From Diprion similis (taxonomy: Eukaryota > Arthropoda > Insecta > Hymenoptera > Diprionidae), in the NCBI RefSeq assembly GCF_021155765.1, contig NC_060118.1, positions 5,704,001-5,768,000 on the forward strand: DNA of 64,000 nucleotides, written 5' to 3'. Shown here one piece after another: positions 1-11,866 of the stretch. The notes beneath the pieces are model-generated. The model was given only the letters and a program-made list of their open reading frames with translations. It ran no database searches and was not told the origin of the DNA. A program made the position numbers and the translations under genes. Each line of letters starts with the position of its first letter. Position 1 is the stretch's first letter.

Positions 1-44
1 TCAATTTCGAGTCCAACTCTTAGTTTGTCCGGAGTTGACCGTTA

Positions 45-52
45 TGACGTCA
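45..52. promoter_or_regulatory. Perfect CRE/ATF palindrome
   Basis: The octamer TGACGTCA is a full CREB/ATF consensus. About 100 bp further on, CGTCA and TGACG occur as an inverted pair (151-168). This could mark a promoter for a gene to the left or right, but an 8-bp match occurs by chance and no transcript start is visible. Confidence 0.25.
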
Positions 53-95
53 CATTAGAACATCCATCCTAGAAAGCTTCTGGCGCTGCCAGTTC

Positions 96-115
96 ATTTC
101 GGAACGCACCCATAG
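96..115. repeat. Relic end of a short inverted-repeat element
   Basis: The 20 bases ATTTCGGAACGCACCCATAG match the right terminal repeat of the small element at 51223-51340 with a single substitution over about 19 bases. Only one end is present, so this looks like a remnant. Confidence 0.4.
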
Positions 116-2287
116 TTCCATTATATTTCAGTGGATTACATACAGCTAAAACGTCATCAAAATGACGCCTTGTCGATCTCAATGCAAATTACGATAAAAA
201 CTTCAAAGAAATTTGTGTAACCAATGGATTTATAATAAATCGATATAATTCAAGTGCCTGATAACAAAAATAAATCGTTATTATAATTCTCAACCTGACG
301 AGTTGAAAAAAAGTTGCCTCTTTGACGCGAGTAGTCAATATACCTGCAATTTTGTTCATGTAAACATTGCTGAATATTTTCATATTTCATATCACGATTC
401 TGTCAATATTTCGGAAAATAAGTAAACTGTAATTCTCATGACTCGCAGTTATTCCTACGGTAAGGTGAAAGTGAAGATATAATCTTCACTACGGAACACG
501 CCACGACACTTCGTAAACTCTGCATCTAGTATAAGTCACGTAGCGGTAAGCTCTCTTATCTACCATTTGCATATCACATAAATGCTTCTTTACTATCCTA
601 TTACGGTAGTTAATTCTGCATTATATCCAAGCCTGTAAGCTTCTGTATACTGCAAACTCAGTTCGTATGTGATCTTCAGATTTTCAATTATTTCACTTTA
701 CTGGCAAAGATGGTATTCAGACACTTTATGCGTGTATGCACTTGCCCTGCATGTGCACATATACACAAACGCACGCATCGCGCATACATGTAGTACACAT
801 AGGTATGGTCTATACTTATCGCAGGTTTACGTTTGCGATGAAAAACTATAGGTATGTACATACATGCATACATACACGTATGATAGGAAGCTGGAAAATT
901 TACGGTAGTACATCAATTATATCGGCAAAATAAATCAAACAGTTCTTAACCGTCAAAGCAAAAGACGGTCCGCAATTGCGATCTTCAGAATTTACCGTCA
1001 GATAGTTCTTGGCTAATCCTGTTTGGTGAGGTACGAAAGTTTTGTAGGTTATGCAGTTTCTAGTAGTTAATGGTTTAGTGAATATCGTATCATATTTAAT
1101 CATTCTGAAACAGTATTTCAATTGACTGTGTTTTATATTAAATAAGTTGACTCATTTGCTGAACATGTTTCAAATTTATTGCACTTGATTAAGTTCACAT
1201 AAAATAAAGAAGAACTTGACGAGTTTGCTTAAGGTGTTATCCTGACCTCCGTACTAAGTATACTTGAAACTACAAACCTACCTGTCTATTTCGTGTCAAT
1301 AACCCTGTGAAAATGTCTTTCGAAGCAAATTAAAATTAAGGTTTTACCATATCTCTAAGAAACTAATGTAATAAGTAGTCGACAAGTGGAATTTCAGTCG
1401 TAGATGACATTCGTTATTAAAACATTCTAAATATTTTTCCAATCAGATATATCTTTTATGTTCGTAAATGACGTATGAAATGAGTAAACAGTTTATATAT
1501 TCTCGTCAAAATCATGTTCGGGTGTTGAAATTATCTAATTGCCAACACTGATCCGATGTACACAGTTTTTTACTCTAGGAAGTGAAAAATGTAGACTAAA
1601 TTATTGAAGAAATCACAATGCATGTTTATTGACGGTTATTTATAAATAAAACATCGATAAAGTTTAATACTTTTAATCCTATTTGCTACATGATCACATT
1701 TGATATTTCTCTCGACGTGTCGTAATTTATTTACTAAAGATATTATATTTGTATGCAGTTACTATTTCATTGCTTTTTTACATCAGAAATTGTTTATTGT
1801 TTGTTTTGGCAAGTTAGTAATTAATTGTACATATTTTTTCCTTTTATTCGTTACAGCATATACTTACACTTTCAGATAGAAGCGAAACATGTAATTACAA
1901 CATACAGCAAGGAGCCTACAAATTATTGTGCAAATTCTGCTTAGTCTTGCAACACTTGTATATCCTGGCTGCTACTTGTCTTGCAATGGATATTGAAGGG
2001 CGATGAAAGATACTTGTGAAATTTGATGCAAGTGAGTTGATTCATACTCTATTTGTATTTGTTCTTGAATGATGAAATCAAGTTTTGGTTTATAACATGC
2101 AGTTCGTCAGTTTTTAGTTTTGTTTAACTCGGTTATAGTCATTTTCATAGTACTTCTGAGTGTGCACTCAGTCATTTAACTAGTTCTCAAGTCCTGTTTT
2201 ACATGACTTGTTCATATAAGATGTATTTGGTGTATTCATAATCAATTATCTGTTTTATTTATTATTGCAGTAACGAATTGAAATGTA

Positions 2288-2440
2288 TGATACAATACCG
2301 AGAGTTTGCGGTAAAGGGCCGCGATGCAAACAATGTGATGCCGACACCCAGTAAGCACCTAAGATGTACCCTCGGTTGTTTATCAACTGGTGATACATCG
2401 TTTGCGTCGGGACCCTTCACGGAAAACTCCCAGTATAAAA
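2288..2440. repeat. Imperfect palindrome (MITE-like) in the 5' leader region
   Basis: The left arm (about 2290-2337) and the reverse complement of the right arm (about 2392-2440) align over roughly 45 bases without gaps, around a loop of about 55 bases. The element lies just after a good 3' splice site at 2270, so it is probably inside a 5' leader exon of the gene starting at 2642. If transcribed it would fold into a long hairpin. Both strands stay open across it and give similar peptides, because the arms are copies of each other. It is most simply a small inverted-repeat transposable element. Confidence 0.65.
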
Positions 2441-2641
2441 TTGAAAATATCTCGATCAACCAATGTGAATGGCTTGTACTGGAAAGCAAAGTAAATTCAT
2501 ACTCAAAGTACATATGTATTACTAAATTCAGAGCATGTTGCTTGAAGTTATCTTGAATTCAATGATATTGATGATTGTTTTTCTGATTTCAAGATACCTT
2601 CAGAGGTGCTGAGGTTTCGGCAAAACGATCATTAAAACCAA

Positions 2642-5600
2642 ATGGAGCAACAAAACATGGAGGGTAGTACAGAAGAGACTGGGAATAGTGACTTTAATGA
2701 ATCCATAAACAATGCGACATCTGAAAATGTCACACTGAAAGAAGAGGTTGAACCTCATACAGAGATTCAGGCTCTAGATACGCAACCTGACGATGTTCTT
2801 ATCGATCATTTGAAAATTGAAACTACAGTCACAGAGGTAGTTACAGAACCAATGGCTGTTGTGATAGAAAATAATGAAAACCCACCAGATTTCCCAAGCA
2901 GCAAGAATTGCGATCCTAATAATGAATGCACTTTTGAAGTTGCTGAACAGACGGTTGAAGTAGTCACTTCAATTGATACTTCCGAAGTCCATACAGAGCT
3001 TGCAGCAAAAGTAACTATGGATGATTCATTAAAGGAGTTGATCGAAATAAAAACAGACAACATGTCTGATTTGATGCATGAAAATCTGTCCATTGATACT
3101 GAGGAATGTAGTCACCAAGCTGTCGAAGATGCGACTGGTGTTGAGGAAACTACACAAACTCATGAACCCTGTGACCCAAATGTGATGAGCATTGTTGAAG
3201 AAATAGTTACGACAAGTAAACTGCCGTATACTGTAGAAATCCAAGAAGAAGACAGTTCGGATGACAGGGAAGGTTTTGTAACGAAAGAGTTGGTTTTGCT
3301 AGAAGTTGTCGAAGACTGTGATGCTGCCATTGGAGAAAATGATGCAGCTGTTGAAGAGAATATTGTAGAGCTAGAAATGAACCAAACGCATGACTGTGTG
3401 CCCACTAGCAGTGAACCTATCTCGAACGAATCATTGCTGTCTAAAAATCACGACAATGAAGATAACTGTCAGTTAGTTCCAGATAAGTCTGAAATCAAAG
3501 ACGTATCACTGGAAACAGCCAATGAGGATCGTAAGAGCACAACAATTGTTAGTGCCACGATGAAAACTGACAAAACTGTTGGAATGATGGAAGATGAGAA
3601 ATCATCCGTCGAATCAAAATTGTCAAGGAAACCAGATAATCACAGAAGTTGTATCCAAGAAATTGTAGATGATTGGGACGATGATAACAATGACCATATA
3701 CCCGACTCTAAACACAGTGTGAGCGACTCCCATGATTCTGTAGAAATTGAATTAAAAACTCTATTGGCTGACGATAAACCTAGTGACAAAGGTGATGAAA
3801 TAATTGACGACGGTAAACAGATTATAAATAAAAGTTCAAGTAAAGAAACAGTCAATATAAAAGAGAAGAAAACGCTAAAGGGTACTGAATCTGTTGGCAA
3901 AGAGCGTGTAAATGGGTTAGAAAGTGAAACCAGCAAAGGTAATACAACTGTTGATGAAACTTTGGCGGAAAAAAAACCTGAATCAGTACCTGAAGCATTA
4001 GTTCGCGTAGTTAGTAAGCCAACGACCAATCGGTCAACGGTTACTATGATCTCAAAAAAGAAGCAACAACCTACCAGAGCTGGAGTAAAAGTACTGGGAC
4101 GGCATTTAATGAGTCAAATCGCATCTAAGGCTGATGTGACAGAAGTTATACAAGAACGTATAAAGGAAAAGCAAAAGGAAATTGATCTTCCACAGGGAGG
4201 TGATATTTTGTTTGTAAAAAAAATCACTCAACGTTTATCGAGCAAGTTATCTGGCGCTTCGACTAATGCTCTATCCGCAAAAATATCATTGTCTGAGCCG
4301 TCCAAGATGTCTTCTGAAAATTTTAGTAAAAAAGCACCGGCCAAAGATAAAATAATGGACGTCGCTGAGAGAATCGAAACTGCTGATAACAGAGAATTAC
4401 TTGCAATCTTGGAGGGTGACGTCGATCCTGATTGGTCAAACCTCAAACCCCATACAGTTGTTGAGTCAACTAAGAGTACAGAACCAACATCAAATACGAC
4501 CTCAACACCGGTGAAACTTGATCCCTATAAAGAAAGGGAACTGGCATTGAAGCAACTCCTTGAACTTCCGAGTATATCTCTGAAAAGACATTCAAGAAAG
4601 AGAAGAACATTTAAGCCTGCTCTAAGCAAAGTATCCTCCGACACTGATGAAACGCCACAAAATATTGTCCCTGTGCCGACAACTGCATCTGTTATTGATG
4701 CGGAGAATATGCAGACCGTGCCTGTGGAAGAAGAAAATCGACCTCCAACAATCGAATCAGTCGTAAGACAGGAAAGAATGCAGGTCAGTGTAGAAGATCA
4801 TTTGGAAGAATCACGGTCTGGTAGGAAGCGAAAACCGACTGAAAAAGCTCGTGAACATGAACAAAATTCATCTAAGAAACAGAAAGTGTACAAAGGAAAG
4901 GTGGCTGTGCAGAAAAAGCCTCATAAAATTGAAACTTTGGTTGAGGATTCTGTTCCGGAAATTCCAGCAGTTGAGACACCTGTAAAAGAAAGTGAAGCAA
5001 CATCAGTAATTTCAAAAGCTGCAAGTAGGAATATTCTTTCAAAAATTGGACCAACGAAAAATCGAATATACCAGACTAAATCACAGAAAATGGGAAAGAA
5101 ATTGGTTCAGACTATTGGAAAGCGTAATATACCAGTAAAAAAATTAATTCGCCAAAAATCTTCTACCAATATTACGAATGCAAAGTCTGTTCACGTGAAA
5201 TCAAAATTCATCTCGTCTCCAAAAAAATACAGGACCACCATGAAGCAACAACAACAGCAACAGAAGGTACAAAAACAGTTAATGGAAGTGTCTTCGAGCG
5301 ATACAAAACCCAAGAAGAAATCAAACGAAATAGATAAACTGCTTCAGGACGAAGGAGTGGTTAATTTGCTGTATGATGTTGAACAACCGGAAAGGAAACG
5401 TCTCATTCCGATTACAAAGTCCCAAACGAAAGTGATGGACCTACAGAAGGTGCAACGGGAGCTGAAAATCAGAACAAAATTAGTACGAAATGCTGTACTG
5501 AGACTTCGTACTTCGGGGGGAAGCCCAACAAAAATATCACCTAGATCGAAACGAGGCACGCAACAAATTAACCCACCTGAGAATGAAACCAGGGAAAATG

Positions 5601-8600
5601 AACGTATCAAGTCGACTCGGTCGTCAGTATCGTCCTCGGGCGATTTTATATTTCCAGCAAAAATCAGAAATGCTGCCGAAGCGTCAATAATTGTAAGAAG
5701 GCATTCGTCCAGCTCATTTTCAAGTACTTCAGGAAGCCCGAGAGTCAGCATCGACGGACCAGACCGACAAACAGAACCCAGCGGAGCTGAAGAAGGCCCA
5801 GCACACGTTACGAGATCTGCGAGGCGGCGACATTCACAGAATGAGAAGAACAAACAATCGACTGATACACTGTCAGCACATAAAAAAGTTGGCGTCAGTA
5901 GAAAAAAATCAACAGAAAGCACCGATCATGAGTGTGTTGTATTCCTTGAAAAAGGTATTGCTGTAGCGAGTCGTCCAAACTTGCGTACCGATAGTAGAAA
6001 TACTGAAAAACTCAATAAAAATATTGAGATCACTGATATTGGTCTGGCTAGCACCCATGTTGCTGGGATTAAGGTATCAACTAGATCAAATGGGGCATCT
6101 GTGGAAAAAGAAGTGCCGAAAACTAAGAAAGGAACAAAAACGAAAGCAGCTACAAACAAAGCAAAGGAGGCTCTTGAACATGACATGGATAATCTACAGG
6201 AGGACAAACTCTCCGCTTGTTTAGCCGAGGCAGTTTCCGCACTTTCAAATGTTGATGCAACTGCTGGTACCTCTGGAAGTGCAATTGTTCTCCGCAAACT
6301 AAAAGGTCAGGCCGTGTTGTATTTATAAATAGTTTACCTCATTTGTATTATGTTCAGTTGGCTTATCAAATCTGATCTATATTATCGAGAAACGTTGATT
6401 TATCTGCTTCAATCTTGCATGAAATTATCTTTTAGCTTCACCAGTATGATCAGTATTTCCAGTCTTTAAGTAGTTCACTGAAATATGTTCATTTTCGAAC
6501 TGAATTATGTATTATTGATAACAACGTCAACATCTGCATAGTAAAAGTCATTCTTCTATATTATATCCTGAAAAAATGTCTGATGTGTTTTCACCATGTT
6601 TCTTGTTCACGTCAGGAAACTGACTATTACCATCAAATTTTGTTGGACTCAAATGATGAAAATACATATTCAATTTACTTCTTGCTTCAGGGCAAGTAGT
6701 CACAATCCTTTTCACATAATGATTTTTAAACTGTGCCACCAGTTATCAATTTAAAAAAGTAGTTATGTAATTGATACTTTTAATAAGAATGACAACTTAA
6801 ATTATGATGCTATGTACTTTGTTATCATCTGTAAAAAATGTATTTTATATGCAGCACCTTCAAATGCAACCAAACTGACTGATAAAATACAACCTGACCT
6901 GCTAGATCAGTTTAGCAACAATGAAATCAACCTGCGACGACATGGCAATATCGTTGAAGTAATAATGATACCATCATCTAGCAAATTGAAGAATGGAATC
7001 ACCCTCCAGGTAGGCCTTATAGCAATCTAAGGTTTTACTTGAATTGAATTCTTTTTTTATGCAAAAAAGAGAGTCATGAAATATCATCAAAAATAGTAAA
7101 TATATTATAGAAATGAACTGATGCAGTAATAATATGAATATTTCTATTTGTTCTTCATAGCTAATGCAGGAACTTCGCGAAGTATTATTGTTGCTGAGGA
7201 GGGACGACGGTTGTCGCGTAGTTCTTTTGACATCCACTGGAACAAGTTTTTGTGAAGGTCTAGACCTCTCAAATCTAATAAATTCTGACAGAGAAGAACG
7301 TCGGGTCAATGCCGAGGAACTAGCTAATGGAGTCAAGTTAGTCTTGTCATAATCAACTAATTTACACATCCCAATAACAGAAAAAGAAAAGAGCGAATCC
7401 GAGATTGCATGTCAAATTTACATGTAGACTCCTTGATGTATACCATATTTTTATTCTCACGTGAATATAAAATACAATATTTTATACGAATCACTTGTAT
7501 AAAATTGTTTAAGAAATAAATTCGCATCCTGACTTGACACCTCCATACGGTACAGATATAAATATGATTGTGTTTTTTCCCCATAATTCAGCATATTTGC
7601 CGTTCACACAATCTTATTGTTTGATTTCAGGGAGTTTATAAAGACATTAGCTAATTTCAATAAACCCATAGTGGCAGGGATACATGGAGCAGCTATTGGA
7701 TTAGGTGTTACGATGTTGCCATTATTTGACCTAGTCATCGCCAGCGACAAAGCTACATTCAGTATGCCTTATGGACAGCTTGGGCAAATACCTGAAGGAG
7801 CGGCTATACTTACTCTATCTCAAACTATTGGCAACACTGTTGTAAGTACTTTTTTTTTTTAACTTGGCTTTATCCCTTTAAGAATATCGCTTAACCACAG
7901 GTCTGCTGTGATTTCGCCTCAGGTAGAACTGTAATAAAATATTTTCTCTTTATTATTAAATATTAGAGGTTTTACTCTGGCACAAGTGCACCTTCTATCT
8001 TCACTCTATGATATGTTGAGAAATGAAGTTCTCTAAAACATTTACGATTTACTTCGAATTATCATTTGTCATTTTGAACAATCTGTGACTTAGAATTGAA
8101 ACAATTCCAATGCCAATTTTGCAATCGATGAATGTAGAAACTTTTGAAATGAGGGAATATGTTTATAGGAAAACCTCGCGTAACAACATTACTGTTAGTA
8201 AGATGTGAAACAAATATTGGACAATTTCCAAAGTACTCTGTAACTATATACCTCATTTTATTTCATTGTAGACGAGTGAGCTTTTGCTCGGTGGAAGGAC
8301 ATTGACGGCTAGCGAAGCTCTAAGGGCAGGACTTGTATCTCGGGTGTTGTGGCCAGACCGTTTTCAAGGAGAATTGATACCTTCCTTGCGAGCCATGAGC
8401 GAACATTCATCACAGGTGAGAGAATAAGTGTAAAGGAGGATATTTGGGCACTAGTCCAGGGGTAGTATAAATTCCTCAGGGGTAGTCATAATTGAGATCA
8501 GATGTATAATTTCGGAGAATTCCAATTTTCTGAATGATTGAATTCACTTCAAATCACCAAGTCAGGTGTACGTTCCAATCACAAACTGATCAATTCTTCG

Positions 8601-8842
8601 TTAATTCTCGTAATCTGGTATAAATATTACGTAATATCTCTTATATTCAACTACTTAGAATACTGTAATAATAAGTAAAAACTTTATAGTCAATGGAGGC
8701 GACGAAAACATTGCTGCGACACAGCTTACGCAAGAAGTTAGACGCTGCATTGGAGTCCGAAAGTTATCTGTTGATCCAGCATTGGTGTTCTGCGGAATGC
8801 CAAACGTTGATAAAAAATTATTTAGATGGTAAAGGTCACTGA
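2642..8842 (+). CDS. Long disordered protein with C-terminal enoyl-CoA hydratase/isomerase domain (ECI2/CDYL-like)
   Basis: Six coding exons join in frame: 2642-6305, 6855-7009, 7161-7336, 7631-7841, 8272-8415 and 8690-8842, giving 1500 aa. The start ATG is preceded by an in-frame TAA at 2633. Residues 1 to about 430 are acidic and Ser/Thr-rich. A basic middle part carries NLS-like clusters (RKRKP near 728, KKQK shortly after) and a short Gln run near 868; I see no chromodomain. From about 1255 the crotonase fold appears: the first oxyanion-hole motif FCEGLDL (about 1303-1309), then HGAAIGLG and FDLVIASDKATF, and IPEGAA, where Glu1387 sits at the catalytic Glu of ECI2 (CDYL has Asp in the matching SPDG). 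There is no SKL-type peroxisomal signal; the end is GKGH. By family it could be an acyl-CoA isomerase or, more likely given the long basic region, a nuclear CDYL-type cofactor. The domain call is firm; the role is inference. Confidence 0.9.
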
Positions 8843-8986
8843 GTAATACAGCGCATTTATTATGGATATAGTGTATTATATATCTTTATATATATATTAT
8901 ATCTAATGACAAACGGAATTAGGTAGTTGAGATTTACTTCACGCCATATTCTGTGAAGAGTACTGGTATATTATATATATATATAG

Positions 8987-8992
8987 AATAAA
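8987..8992 (+). terminator. Polyadenylation signal of the ECH-domain gene
   Basis: AATAAA lies 145 bases after the TGA stop at 8840-8842, inside an AT-rich stretch. It is the first canonical hexamer downstream. Confidence 0.5.
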
Positions 8993-11810
8993 TTTCAAGG
9001 AAACGCATCATCAAGCCATTAATACAGCGTACCATAAAATTACTCGTTTGGTAATTTTTTATATTCTATTTTAAATTTAATATGCATAACAAAGGCGTTT
9101 TCATCATCTGTAAAATTCCATGAACTGTATGTGACACAAATTAGTTCAAATTGAACATTGAATTATGGTTAATTTTGAATCAATTTATTAGCATGGCATT
9201 AAAACATTTGTTGGCAAGATTGTCGTTGAATTTTTTTCACAAACTGTCACTACAATTTATGCTTTAGACTTAATTGCATTCAAAAAAGCAATTTACCACT
9301 TTACTAAATCAGGAAAGAATGAATTTTCATCAAATCCAAACTGTTTAAAAAGTACTGTTTTCTAGTATTTAATAATGGGATTAATGACTGTAAGTTTCAA
9401 AGAATCACATTTCCGTTTTGGCGCAATTAACGTATTACATAAGATATTACAATATTATAGTTTTGTTGATAGCGCACCAATATAGGATTATAAAAATTTA
9501 CTTTTGTGTCTTATTTCCTTACATATGTACTCGTTGATAGTAAATATATACATTAAGAAATTCTATTTTTAAGAAAAATGTTTATATTTAATATAAATTT
9601 GAAATTTGATTCAGCGTTCACATAAATATATATTTCTATATACTTGGTAGACTACATGGATTTTTTTCATGCAAGTGGACGTCTTCGAATTTATTCAGCT
9701 TACCATGCATCACCGTCACAACTTCGTTAACAGAAACTAACTTAATCGAACAATGTTGGACTTGTATAAAAAAGTTCGTTGAAGTGAGTTTAGTATTTTT
9801 GGTTAAAAAACTAACTTTTTCTCAAAAAGTAAACTGCAAATATCTAAATAAAAAATCGGAGTTCATGATAAATATACACAAACTTAAGTCTATGCTTATC
9901 ATTGTATAAATATGAAAGTTCAAATATGTGAGGATTCCAAAAGTGCTATTGTTTTAGAACTTAAAAAAAGACTTCGATTCAAATCATGATAAATGGTGAG
10001 CATAATTTCAGGTTGGTATGTCAGGATCAAGGAAAATCAATGCAAAATGTACTCTTTAGTGCTAATTGTTAAAAGAAAAGTAAGCTCCAAATTTCGCAAT
10101 CCATCTTACAATTAGACAATTCAATATACTGGGTCTGCCACAACAAATTTGAAATCAATTCGTCTCAGATTTTTTATTGGCTATTTACAAAATCCCAGGG
10201 AAGGGCGGTAAATAAGCTACGTAACGGAGTCTTTCTAGAAAATAAGGTTCCATGAGATCAATCGTATGTACCTATTGTGGTTGGAAAATGAATAATTGAA
10301 TACTACCGAGTTATTGATTGATATTTCTACGCTACCTCTGTCAACAACTCGACTAATTTGTAGTATTGAAAGTCTACTTTTAAGCATTAGTGTTTATAAA
10401 CATTACACAATATTCTCATTTATGATGGGAGGTAGCACAGAAAATAGATTTGTGGCTTTTGCGCATTTAGGAACTTCTTAACTCTCGGCTCGTGCTGCAC
10501 TTTATACTCATCAAGAATTCTCTATCTTATTGCGCACTTGTCGACTCTCAGCTCGTGCTGCACTTTACACTCATCAAGAATTCCCTATTTTATTGTGCAC
10601 TTGTCACGAAAATAACTATTATGTAGCGGCAGTGACTAAATTAGTAATCTTGCCACCCGTAGCAATAAACATTTATATGTAATGGTCTTTCCAAAATTTT
10701 TCTACGCGAAGATGGGTACGGTTATTACTGATTTGATTATTCTTCTTTCTAATTTCCAAGAATACCATTATTGTAAATCTCGGTTGCAGTTTTAAGTTCC
10801 TTTGTTATCCGATTTCATCAAAAATTCTTTATAAAGAATTTTGTTATTAACGCAACCAGATTTCCTTTCTTCCTTGGAAATATTTTGCTTTGCACATAAA
10901 TTACTTAGTCATTGGGAAGTAAACATGACGCGGTACGCAATTTTGGAATTCCCGCATAAGAGCCGATTATATCCATTTTTAAGCAACACTTGCACACAGG
11001 CAAATGTGATTTCTGCGGACTGAATTCTTGGAGAAAAAACGTATTTAGAGGCGACCAATTCCAATGAAATGGCGTGGCTTTTTTTTCACTGATGAACTCA
11101 GAAATCTGATTTTTTGTTACAAACCCGGAATTGCCGATGTTCCCAAGCCAAATTTGTAGCTATCTCAAAGCGGAGAGAGCCAGATTTTGAATATCTTTAC
11201 CTCCTTTGAATAGGGAAAACGAAGGATACACTATGTAGTCGGTAGTCAATAGCAATTTGAACTACCACGTGTGGGCTAAAACATTCAACTGCCTGCGGGT
11301 AAAGGTAGAAAAGAAAAACATCTCAGACCCAACTATCGTACGAATATACATGATTCGCAAATGTTACTAAACTAAACACGAACTCTAACGTAAACGTGTT
11401 GTTCTTTACATTTCTTTGTGTTGTATCAGACGTCCCTGTATAACCAAAACTAGCCGACAGCTAAGTTTACGCAAACTGAAGTTAATGAAGTTATTTTTAA
11501 TCATGTAACGCAATACAGTTCTACTCCTTTTATTAATTGTATCAAAGCAGTTATATGAACTTTCCGTGAGGTCTGACGACATTGCTAATCACCGCCTATT
11601 CGGCATCATAACTCGTTAGCTATTTACTTGACTTCATAATTTATGTATGCTGCGTTCTTAACTGGACAAGATGATTCTAAAACTCGTTTTACGTTATGGT
11701 ATATTCCTCGGATAGCCTTCGTTTGTATATTTTTATTTATAGTTGATTTTATAGCGACGCATCTGCGAATCTGGAGAAAGGAAATACTACGCTTAGGTGT
11801 GTATTATTAT
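8993..11810. other. Intergenic, AT-rich
   Basis: I see no coding exons or RNA genes. The only structure I can support is the 63-bp tandem duplication at 10480-10605. Open frames near 10.3 and 10.9 kb are short and show no recognisable protein. Confidence 0.5.
10480..10605. repeat. 63-bp tandem duplication, two copies
   Basis: The block starting ACTCTCGGCTCGTGCTGCAC at 10481 is repeated from 10544 with a few transitions. Both copies end in GCACTTGTC. The period is exactly 63 bp. Confidence 0.85.
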
Positions 11811-11817
11811 GTATAAG
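11811..11817 (+). promoter_or_regulatory. TATA-like element of the first secreted-protein gene
   Basis: GTATAAG lies 56 bp before the ATG at 11867. The paralogous gene on the other strand has GTATAAC at nearly the same distance (53 bp) from its ATG. The shared position supports a TATA-type core promoter and a short leader. Confidence 0.55.
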
Positions 11818-11866
11818 TCGTGGGCTAAAGAGAAGTCCAGACATTCGTGCTACGCTACTTGTCGTG

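Larger units (their letters stand above)
1..2270. other. Gene-poor 5' flank of the long ECH-domain gene
   Basis: No coding exon could be supported here; open frames are short and lack codon structure. Two pyrimidine-rich 3' splice sites, ending near 1857 (ttcgttacag) and at 2270 (attattgcag), suggest that non-coding 5' leader exons of the downstream gene lie in this stretch. Their transcription is inference only. Confidence 0.5.

Noticed and set aside
2806-6297. Several antisense frames inside the long first coding exon
   Set aside because: They are shadows of the plus-strand frame, which continues in phase through five further exons into a recognisable domain.
11864-11866. GTG start for paralog A
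   Set aside because: The ATG three bases later starts the signal peptide and eukaryotic GTG starts are rare.
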